Source of the DNA: a bacterium
GTDB lineage: Bacteria > Methylomirabilota > Methylomirabilia > Methylomirabilales > 2-02-FULL-66-22
Length of the DNA stretch: 49,877 nt
Assembly: GCA_029580855.1 (NCBI GenBank)
Contig: JAKPQH010000195.1
Span: 1-49,877, forward strand
Direction of reading: 5' to 3'
The notes below the pieces were generated by a model, which did not search any database, was not told the DNA's origin, and saw nothing but the letters and a program-made list of their open reading frames with translations. Position numbers and translations under genes: made by a program. Shown here in pieces: positions 1 to 7,673 of the stretch (position 1 is the stretch's first letter; each line of letters opens with the position of its first letter).

Positions 1-468
1 GAACCCGATGACGGCCATGATCACCCAGATGCTCGGGCGTAGAAGCGCGATCAGGGTGAGCAGAAGAAAGAGGCGCGGGAAATTCAGCATCAGGTCCACG
101 AACCGCATGAGCAGCTCGTCCACACGGCCCCCGTAGTACCCGGCGAACGTCCCGATCACCGTCCCCAGCAGGACCGCGATGCCCACCGAGACGAACCCCA
201 CCGCCATGGAGATGCGGGCCCCGTACAGCATCCGGCTGAAGACGTCGCGGCCGAGCTGGTCCGTCCCGAACCAGTGCTGCGGGCCGGGCGGCAGGAGGAT
301 CTGTTGTACGTCGTAGGCGGCGGGATCGTAGGGCGCCAGGAACGGCGCGCACAGCGCCAGCGCGCCCAAAAGAAGCACCACACCCCCGCCCGTCATGGCC
401 AGGCGGTTTGTGCGAAGCCGGCGCCACGCGACGTGCTCCCGGCGGCCGACGGACGCCCCCCGCGCCAT
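1..468 (-). CDS. dppC: Peptide ABC transporter permease, DppC/OppC type (3' end cut by window)
   Basis: N-terminal 156 residues of a binding-protein-dependent transport permease of the inner membrane; the rest lies beyond the window. It opens with a short basic cytoplasmic stretch (RRLRTNRLA), a first membrane segment (about residues 22-40) and then the OppC/DppC-typical LGTDQLGRDVFSR-like block, here HWFGTDQLGRDVFSRMLYGA (about residues 62-81). Further membrane segments follow (VGFVSVGIAVLLGTVIGTFA). The ATG lies one base after the stop of the DppB-like gene, so the two are almost certainly translated together as the two halves of the membrane channel. The substrate is not readable from sequence; oligo- or dipeptides are the family default, and other members carry nickel or glutathione. 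Confidence 0.9.
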   Translation of the reverse strand, partial: MARGASVGRREHVAWRRLRTNRLAMTGGGVVLLLGALALCAPFLAPYDPAAYDVQQILLPPGPQHWFGTDQLGRDVFSRMLYGARISMAVGFVSVGIAVLLGTVIGTFAGYYGGRVDELLMRFVDLMLNFPRLFLLLTLIALLRPSIWVIMAVIGF

Positions 469-469
469 G

Positions 470-1459
470 CTAGACCTCCCGTCTCTTCGCCACACGGATC
501 CGGGGGTCCACGAGGGCGTACGACACGTCCGCGACGATGTTGCCCAACAGCGAGAGGCTGGCGCCGATCACGATGAGCGCCATCAGGACGGGCTCGTCCC
601 GGGAAAAGGCGCTCTGGTAGAAGAGCTGGCCCATGCCGGGAATGGCGAAGACCGTCTCGATGATCACGCTGCCGCCCAGCAGCCCCGGCAGCATGAGCCC
701 CAGCAACGTCACCACGGGGAGCACCGCATTGCGCACCCCGTGCTTGTACACCACCACCGATTCGGCCAGCCCCTTGGCCCGCGCGGTCCGCATGTAGTCC
801 TGACGGATGACCTCCAGCATACTCCCGCGCATGTAGCGCGACAGGCCCGCCAGTCCGCCGACCGACGCCACGAGCAGGGGCAGCACGAGGTGGGCGGCGA
901 TGTCCCGCACCTGCGCCGCGAGCGAGAGATACTCGAAATTGAGCGAGCGCAAACCCGAAATGGGCAGCCAGCCGAGCTGGACGCCGAACACGATCATCAG
1001 CAGCAGCGCCAGCCAGAAATCCGGCGTCGCGAACCCGACGAACACAAAGACGGTCGTGGCCTTGTCGAAGACGGAATACTGGCGGGTCGCCGAGAAGATG
1101 CCCAGGGGCACCGCCAGGGCGAAGATGATGATGGTCTCCAGCAGATTCAGCCCCAGCGTGACGGGAATCCGCTCGGTAATCTTCTCCAGCACCGGGCGGC
1201 CGTCGGGGCTGTAGGAGCGGCCGAAATCCAGACGCACCACGCGCCAGAGCCACCGCCCGAGCTGCACGTGGATGGGCTTGTCCAGGCCGTAGAGCTGCCG
1301 CAGGGTTTCCCGCTGCGCGCCGGTGGCCCGGGCCTGCAGGTCCTGCTGGATGATGGTCGGCTCTCCCGGCGCCAGCTTCAGCATGAGGAACGACAGACAC
1401 AGGATGCCCAGCAAGAGCGGGATCGTGATCAGCACACGCCGGACGAGATAGGCCAGCAC
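470..1459 (-). CDS. dppB: Peptide ABC transporter permease, DppB/OppB type
   Basis: Full-length 329-residue inner-membrane permease, the usual DppB/OppB size. It starts with the family signature MLAYLVRRVLITIPLLLGI (first membrane segment), has a periplasmic loop of about 75 residues with LGRWLWRVVRLDFGRSY, and carries the cytoplasmic EAA-type coupling block near RTARAKGLAE (about residues 220-230). The start is GTG, preceded by GAGG at about 6 nt, and it lies 7 nt after the stop of the binding protein. It forms a heterodimeric channel with DppC. ATPase subunits (DppD/F) are not in the window; they would be expected downstream of dppC. Confidence 0.93.
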   Translation of the reverse strand: MLAYLVRRVLITIPLLLGILCLSFLMLKLAPGEPTIIQQDLQARATGAQRETLRQLYGLDKPIHVQLGRWLWRVVRLDFGRSYSPDGRPVLEKITERIPVTLGLNLLETIIIFALAVPLGIFSATRQYSVFDKATTVFVFVGFATPDFWLALLLMIVFGVQLGWLPISGLRSLNFEYLSLAAQVRDIAAHLVLPLLVASVGGLAGLSRYMRGSMLEVIRQDYMRTARAKGLAESVVVYKHGVRNAVLPVVTLLGLMLPGLLGGSVIIETVFAIPGMGQLFYQSAFSRDEPVLMALIVIGASLSLLGNIVADVSYALVDPRIRVAKRREV

Positions 1460-1466
1460 GGGAACC

Positions 1467-3119
1467 TCAGCGCGTGTAGCGTTGCAGGGACGACGGCACG
1501 TACCATTTGATGAAGTTGTACGTGATCCCCGCCGGAGCGGGCTCGATGCCGTGCACCCGGGCGGACACCACCGGCAGCGCGTCCGGGACGTAGAGGAAGA
1601 CCACCGGTTGGTCCTCGGCCAGGACCTCCTGCAGCTCGCCGTAGATCGCCTTGCGTTTCTCCTGGCTGAACGTCCGGCGGCCCGCCTCCAGAAGCTCGTC
1701 CACCCTCGGGTTCCTGTACGAGATGTGATTCAACTCTTCCGGGCCGGTCTGGCTGGAATGCCAGATCTCGTACTGGTCCGGATCCAGTCCCAGACCCCAC
1801 CCGAGGATGATCGCCTCGAAGTCCTTCTTCCGGATAAAAGTGTTGATGAACGCCGCCCACTCCACGATGTGGATCTTGGCGTCGATGCCCACCGCGCGGA
1901 GCCGCCGCTGGATGATCTCCGCCGTCTGCTGGCGCACCGCGTTCCCCTGATTGGTGCGGATCGTGAAGCGAAACGGTTTCCCGTCCTTCTCCAGAACCCC
2001 ATCGGCGGTCCCGCACCTCCACCCCGCTTCTGCCAGCAGGGCCCGGGCCCGCGCCGGGTCGAACGGGAACGTCTTCACGTCGGCCTTGTACCACCAGGTC
2101 CCCGGCTTGTACGGGCCCACCGCCGGGCGGCCCAGCCCCAGGAGCACCCCCTCGATGATCTCCTGCTTGTTGATCGCATGCGCTATGGCCTGCCGCACGC
2201 GCCGGTCCTGGAAACGCGGATCCAGCAGGTTGAACCCCAGATAGGCATAGCTGTTGGACAGGTACCGGTATCGGTGAAACGCCTTGAGAAACGCCGGAAA
2301 CTCCGTCTGCCGCCGGTACTGGATCGGCGTGAGGGTTGCCAGGTCGATGTTCCGGGCCTTCAGCTCCAGGAAGATCGTGGACTGATCGGGAATGACCCGG
2401 TAGACGACCCGCCTGAGGTAGGGCCGCCCCTCGAAGTAGTCGGGATTCGCCTCCACGACGATCTTTTCGCCGGTCTTCCATTCGCCGAACCGGTACGGGC
2501 CGCTGCCCACGGGAGAGCGGTTCTGCCGCGTCGTGCGCAGATCCACCCCCGCCTTCCAGGCGGGCTCCAGGATGTGCCGCGGCAGGATCCAGAGGCCCCA
2601 CGAGAGAAGCGCCGGCGCGTAGGGCTTCGCGTAGGTCACCCGGTAGGTGTATGGGTCCACGACTTCGGCCCGTCGGACCTGTCGGAACGGTTCGCCGTAG
2701 GCGGTCGGTGTCTTGGGGTCGATCATGTATCGGAACGTGAAGTCCACATCCTCCGCGGTGACGTCTTCCCCGTCGTGCCACTTGACACCCCTGCGCATGG
2801 AAAACGTGAGGGTCATCTCGTCCTCGGAGACGGCCCACCGTTCCGCCAGCTCCCCTTCGGGCCGGAGCTCCTTGTCGGTCCGGATCAGGTTGGAGTAGAG
2901 CAGTCCGCCGATCTCGTGGGAGGCCGAGTCGCTGGTGATGTTGGGGATGAGCCCGCTGATGTCGCCGATGGACGCCTCGACGAGCGTGTCGCCGTAGGCA
3001 GGGCCGCCGTCGGTGGCGTCGGACTCGATGACGGACTCCGTCCGCCCGCACGCCGCCAGGGGCAGCGTGCCCAGCAGGGAGAGAAACCCGCGCCGGCTAA
3101 TGTGGTTGAACGCAGTCAC
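1467..3119 (-). CDS. Peptide ABC transporter substrate-binding lipoprotein (SBP_bac_5)
   Basis: A 550-residue periplasmic solute-binding protein of the DppA/OppA family. The N-terminus has both a twin-arginine-like ISRRGFLSLLG and a lipobox LPLAAC with the lipidated Cys at about residue 24, so it is probably a Tat-exported or Sec-exported membrane-anchored lipoprotein. Family landmarks include the LTFSMRRGVKWHDGEDVTAED block (about residues 100-125), KPYAPALL, GSGPYRFGEWKTGEKI, and RRVRQAIAHAINKQEII. I chose the GTG start at 3119 because an AGGAAAG site precedes it and the signal peptide begins there. The frame is open much further upstream, but that part is antisense-like shadow over secG and tpiA. 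The GTG overlaps the secG stop (TAGTG), suggesting coupled translation. Confidence 0.92.
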   Translation of the reverse strand: MTAFNHISRRGFLSLLGTLPLAACGRTESVIESDATDGGPAYGDTLVEASIGDISGLIPNITSDSASHEIGGLLYSNLIRTDKELRPEGELAERWAVSEDEMTLTFSMRRGVKWHDGEDVTAEDVDFTFRYMIDPKTPTAYGEPFRQVRRAEVVDPYTYRVTYAKPYAPALLSWGLWILPRHILEPAWKAGVDLRTTRQNRSPVGSGPYRFGEWKTGEKIVVEANPDYFEGRPYLRRVVYRVIPDQSTIFLELKARNIDLATLTPIQYRRQTEFPAFLKAFHRYRYLSNSYAYLGFNLLDPRFQDRRVRQAIAHAINKQEIIEGVLLGLGRPAVGPYKPGTWWYKADVKTFPFDPARARALLAEAGWRCGTADGVLEKDGKPFRFTIRTNQGNAVRQQTAEIIQRRLRAVGIDAKIHIVEWAAFINTFIRKKDFEAIILGWGLGLDPDQYEIWHSSQTGPEELNHISYRNPRVDELLEAGRRTFSQEKRKAIYGELQEVLAEDQPVVFLYVPDALPVVSARVHGIEPAPAGITYNFIKWYVPSSLQRYTR

Positions 3120-3457
3120 TACTTTCCTGGAGCGGGGGGCGGAGTCGCCGGGGCGCTCGGCGCCGGCGCGGGGGGGGCCGACGAGGCCGGCGTCGGGCGA
3201 TCCGCGGGAACCACGGTCGTTCCGTCCCGCTGCGAGGCGAGCAGCGTGAGCGCGACGGACATCACCATGAACAGGACGGCCAGGACGGTGGTCGCCTTCG
3301 AGAGGAAGGTGGCCGCGCCGCGGCCGCCGAACACGGTCTGGCTGGATCCACCGCCGAATGCGGCGCCGATGTCGGCCCCCTTGCCGCTCTGCAAGAGCAC
3401 GATCAGGATCAGGCCGGCGGCGATGAAGACGTGGAGAATCGACAGCGCGATATACAT
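3119..3457 (-). CDS. secG: Preprotein translocase subunit SecG
   Basis: Small inner-membrane subunit of the SecYEG translocon, 112 residues. Two membrane segments ([20 protein letters not shown] and [20 protein letters not shown]) flank the hallmark cytoplasmic loop [25 protein letters not shown]. The C-terminal 35 residues are a proline/alanine-rich tail, common in SecG. ATG 3457 is preceded by GGGAGGT at 4 nt; an upstream in-frame ATG at 3487 would add 10 residues without a ribosome site. The position after tpiA is conserved in many bacteria. The stop overlaps the start of the peptide-binding protein. Confidence 0.95.
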   Translation of the reverse strand: MYIALSILHVFIAAGLILIVLLQSGKGADIGAAFGGGSSQTVFGGRGAATFLSKATTVLAVLFMVMSVALTLLASQRDGTTVVPADRPTPASSAPPAPAPSAPATPPPAPGK

Positions 3458-3511
3458 GCGACCTCCCGTTGGGAAAAACCGATACACGGGGCGCGGCGAC
3501 CCCGCCCGAAA

Positions 3512-4261
3512 CTACCCGCGGAAGCGCACGATCTTCGCAAAGGAGGCCGCATCCAGGCTGGCGCCCCCCACCAGGCCGCCGTCGACGTCGGGCTGCGCCA
3601 TGAGTGCCGCGATGTTGTCCGGCTTCACACTCCCGCCGTACAGGATGCGGACCGCCTGCGCCGCCGCCGGGTCGGCGGCCCGCGCCGCCACGCCGCGGAT
3701 GAACGCGTGGGCCTTCTGCGCCTGAGCCGGGGTGGCCGTCTTCCCGGTCCCGATGGCCCACACCGGTTCGTAGGCGATCACGAGACGCGGCGAGGTCAGG
3801 TGCCGGGATAGCCCGCCGCGCACCTGCCGCTCCAGCACCGCCAAGGTCTGCCCCGCCTCCCGCTCGGCGAGAGTCTCGCCCACGCACGCGATGCAGTGGA
3901 GACCCTGCGCCAGGACCGCCGCGACCTTTTTATCCACGGTGGCATCCGTCTCGCCGAAGAACTGTCGCCGCTCGGAGTGGCCCACGATGCAGTAGCGGCA
4001 CCCGAGATCGGCGATCATGGGCACGGCCACCTCGCCGGTGAAGGCGCCCTCGTTTTCCCAGTGGCAGTCCTGCGCCCCGATGGCCACGCCGGACCCCCCG
4101 GCCGCCTCGACCGCCGCCGCCAGCGCGGTGAAGGGCGGACAGATCACCACCTCGACCCCGTCCACCCCGGCGACTAGACCCGCCAGGACTCGGATCGTCT
4201 CCCCCGCCTGCCGAGCCGTCTTGTACATCTTCCAGTTGCCTGCCATCACCGGCGTTCGCAT
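3512..4261 (-). CDS. tpiA: Triosephosphate isomerase
   Basis: Interconverts dihydroxyacetone phosphate and glyceraldehyde 3-phosphate in cytoplasmic glycolysis/gluconeogenesis. The 249 residues match the family length. Catalytic residues are visible: Lys11 in GNWKMYK, His95 in IVGHSERR, and Glu165 in AYEPVWAIGTGK (loop 6). The phosphate-gripping ILYGGSVKPDN is near residue 212 and the C-terminal GLVGGASL is intact. ATG follows AGGAGATG. Third gene of the gap-pgk-tpiA-secG run, separated from pgk by a 106-bp gap holding an inverted repeat array. Confidence 0.97.
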   Translation of the reverse strand: MRTPVMAGNWKMYKTARQAGETIRVLAGLVAGVDGVEVVICPPFTALAAAVEAAGGSGVAIGAQDCHWENEGAFTGEVAVPMIADLGCRYCIVGHSERRQFFGETDATVDKKVAAVLAQGLHCIACVGETLAEREAGQTLAVLERQVRGGLSRHLTSPRLVIAYEPVWAIGTGKTATPAQAQKAHAFIRGVAARAADPAAAQAVRILYGGSVKPDNIAALMAQPDVDGGLVGGASLDAASFAKIVRFRG

Positions 4262-4277
4262 GGCATCTCCTGTCGAT

Positions 4278-4366
4278 GGGTCGATTGGTCAATTCGTCGA
4301 GTGGTCAAAAGATTCGAGGTTGCGGCTCTTGCCCATTGACCTGTCGACCATTTGACCACTCGACCC
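4278..4366. repeat. 2+2 inverted array of 16-bp units between pgk and tpiA
   Basis: Four copies of a 16-bp unit resembling GGGTCGAGTGGTCAAA. Two are tandem on the plus strand (4278-4293 GGGTCGATTGGTCAAT; 4294-4309 TCGTCGAGTGGTCAAA). Two are tandem in the opposite orientation (4335-4350 and 4351-4366, the latter reading GGGTCGAGTGGTCAAA on the minus strand). A 25-bp centre separates the pairs. The outermost plus/minus match CGAGTGGTCAAA (4298-4309 and 4351-4362) is perfect over 12 bp. Each unit looks built of two octads headed by GGTC or CGTC. The element fills the pgk-tpiA gap and would be transcribed within the operon. Confidence 0.8.
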
Positions 4367-4367
4367 G

Positions 4368-5558
4368 TCACGGCTTGTCGGTCAAGGCCGCGACCCCCGG
4401 AAGCTGGATGCCCTCCAGGAATTCCAGCGAGGCGCCGCCCCCCGTCGAGATGTGCGTCATCCGGTCCGCCAGACCCGCCTGGGTCACGGCCGCCACCGAG
4501 TCGCCGCCGCCCACGATGGATGTCGCCCCGCTCTCGGCGATGGCGCGCGCCACGGCCAGGGTCCCCTCGCGGAAGGGCGCCAGCTCGAACACGCCCATGG
4601 GGCCGTTCCACACCACGGTCTTGGCCGCCCGGATCGCCGTGGCGAACGCCTGGCGCGCCCTGGGGCCGATGTCCAGCCCCATCCAGCCCGCCGGGATCGC
4701 CGTGCTGTCCGCCGTGCGCGTCTCGGCGTCGGCCGCCGCCGTCCGAGCAATCACGTGGTCCACGGGAAGGCCGAAGGTCACTCCTTTGACCCGCGCGGCG
4801 GCCAGGACCTCGCGCGCCACGTCCAGCTTGTCCGCCTCCAGAAGCGAACCGCCGATCTCCATGCCCTGGGCTTTCAGGAACGTGTAGGCCATCCCGCCGC
4901 CGACCAGCAGTCCGTCCACCTTGGTCAGCAGGTTCTTGACGACGCCGATCTTGTCCGACACTTTGGCTCCGCCCAGGATGGCCACAAACGGGCGGTTCGG
5001 ATTGGTCATGGCCCGCCCCAGATACTCCAGCTCCTTGGCCATCAGGAACCCCGCCGCCGACACCGGCACGAACTTCGTCACGCCCACGGTGGAGGCATGC
5101 GCGCGGTGCGCCGCACCGAAGGCGTCGTTGACGAAGACGTCGCAGAGCGCGGCCAGCGCCCGGCTCAAGGCCTCGTCGTTCTTCTCGTCCCCGGCGTGGA
5201 ACCGGCAGTTCTCCAGCATGAGAACCTGGCCCGCGGCGAGCCCGGCCGCGGCCGCCGCCGCGGCCGGGCCGATGCAATCGGGCGCCATGGCGACGGGCCG
5301 GCCGAGCAGCTCGGCCAGGCGGCGGGCGGCGGGCGCCAGACTCAGGGCGGGGGCGGCCTTGCCCTGCGGGCGCCCCAGGTGCGACACCAGAAGCACCTTG
5401 GCGCCTTTGTCGAGGGCATGGCGGATCGTGGGCAGGGCCGCGCGGATGCGCGTGTCGTCCGTCACCTCCCGGCGGTCGTTCAACGGGACATTGAAGTCCA
5501 CGCGTATCAGGACCCGTTTCCCCCCCAGGTCCAGATCGGCGATGGAGAGTTTCGCCAT
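4368..5558 (-). CDS. pgk: Phosphoglycerate kinase
   Basis: Transfers the acyl phosphate of 1,3-bisphosphoglycerate to ADP in glycolysis. 396 residues, the standard length. Seen in the sequence: the N-terminal [14 protein letters not shown] (substrate Asp/Asn), the basic-patch HLGRPQGK, the hinge-region [16 protein letters not shown] (about residues 185-200), and the nucleotide-binding GGGDSVAAV near residue 355. ATG follows GAGGTGA at 5 nt. It lies 76 nt after gap and is part of the same transcription unit. Confidence 0.97.
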   Translation of the reverse strand: MAKLSIADLDLGGKRVLIRVDFNVPLNDRREVTDDTRIRAALPTIRHALDKGAKVLLVSHLGRPQGKAAPALSLAPAARRLAELLGRPVAMAPDCIGPAAAAAAAGLAAGQVLMLENCRFHAGDEKNDEALSRALAALCDVFVNDAFGAAHRAHASTVGVTKFVPVSAAGFLMAKELEYLGRAMTNPNRPFVAILGGAKVSDKIGVVKNLLTKVDGLLVGGGMAYTFLKAQGMEIGGSLLEADKLDVAREVLAAARVKGVTFGLPVDHVIARTAAADAETRTADSTAIPAGWMGLDIGPRARQAFATAIRAAKTVVWNGPMGVFELAPFREGTLAVARAIAESGATSIVGGGDSVAAVTQAGLADRMTHISTGGGASLEFLEGIQLPGVAALTDKP

Positions 5559-5634
5559 GCCGTCACCTCACCGCCGGCGCTCCGCCGCTGTGGATTCGCC
5601 GGGCGCGCCGGCCCATGCGTGCCGGGGAGTCCCC

Positions 5635-6742
<1,108 letters not shown>

Positions 6743-6899
6743 AACATATCGAAGGACCGAGATGCAATGCACGGCGCACAACGGACCCGCCCGCGCCGCG
6801 GGCGCGGCAGGCGGACCACCGAGAACCGATCCATGACCATAAGAGATCCCCCCGCAACGCTCGGTCGTGCGTTGTCCGTTTTCCGGGTGGCATTGGCGG

Positions 6900-7673
6900 T
6901 CACTCCACGCGGGCCAAGGTGAGCACCCCCACCGCGGCGGCACCCGCCGCCCGCAGGGCCGCAGCACAGGCGTTGCCGGTGGCCCCGGTGGTGAACACGT
7001 CGTCGACCAGAAGCACGCGCTTTCCCGCGATGCGCTCGGCGTGGCGCACGGCGAAGGCGTCCCGCACGTTCCGCCGCCGCGCCGCCGTATCGCCGCGCTG
7101 GGGAGGCGTGGGGCGGACCCGCACCAGGCAGCGCCGTTCGACCGGCAGTCCGTGGCGCCGGCCCACGGCGCGCGCCAGCGCCTCGGCCTGGTTGAATCCC
7201 CGGCGCCAGCGCCGCCGCCAGTGGAGGGGAACCGGCACCGCGGCGTCCCACGTCCGCCGCATCAGATCTGCGGGCGCTTCCCTCGCCAGCAGGCCGGCCA
7301 GGTGGCGGAGCAAGCCCGGACGTCCGCCGTGCTTGCAGAGCAGGATGGCCGCGCGGGCGATCCCCCCGTCCCGGTAGAGCAGCACGGCCCGAGCCGCCTC
7401 GAAATGATCGTGGGTCTCCCGGCAGCGCTGGCACAGCGGCTGCTCCACCCCGTGAGCCGCGGCGGCGGCCGGAAACGGCCACCCGCAACGTCCGCAGCCC
7501 GCCTCGCCCACGCGCTCCAGAGCCTCCCAGCACTCCCGGCACAACGCGCTGCGGCGGCCGCGTCCCAGGGGACGCCCGCACACATGGCAGGGCGTGGGAA
7601 AGACAAGGTGGAGGAGGCCGGCGGCCACCTCCCGGATCATCGGCCCGATCGCGGCAATCTCAGCGGGGGGCAT
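6900..7673 (-). CDS. comF: ComF family phosphoribosyltransferase-like protein
   Basis: A 257-residue cytoplasmic protein with the two ComF parts: an N-terminal zinc-finger-like region (CHVCGRPLGRG, then LCRECWEAL, CGRCGWPF and LCQRCRE, residues about 29-85) and a C-terminal type I phosphoribosyltransferase fold with the PRPP loop VLLVDDVFTTGAT (about residues 218-230). The conserved RGFNQAEALARA and RRNVRDAF also appear. ComF is needed for DNA uptake in Bacillus and Haemophilus; elsewhere its role is uncertain. The start overlaps the last 14 nt of the kinase gene; an alternative ATG at 7640 would avoid the overlap, and neither has a strong ribosome site. Confidence 0.9.
   Translation of the reverse strand: MPPAEIAAIGPMIREVAAGLLHLVFPTPCHVCGRPLGRGRRSALCRECWEALERVGEAGCGRCGWPFPAAAAAHGVEQPLCQRCRETHDHFEAARAVLLYRDGGIARAAILLCKHGGRPGLLRHLAGLLAREAPADLMRRTWDAAVPVPLHWRRRWRRGFNQAEALARAVGRRHGLPVERRCLVRVRPTPPQRGDTAARRRNVRDAFAVRHAERIAGKRVLLVDDVFTTGATGNACAAALRAAGAAAVGVLTLARVE

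Noticed and set aside
1482..3725. A 747-codon plus-strand open frame opposite the binding protein, secG and tpiA
   Set aside because: It crosses three well-supported minus-strand genes and shows no domain or ribosome site.
3120..3887. Upstream extension of the peptide-binding protein frame by 256 codons
   Set aside because: It would overlap secG and tpiA; the signal peptide with lipobox starts at the GTG at 3119, which has a ribosome site.
6780..6899. Inverted repeat CAACGC/GCGTTG downstream of comF as a terminator
   Set aside because: Six-bp stem without a T-tract; too weak to claim.
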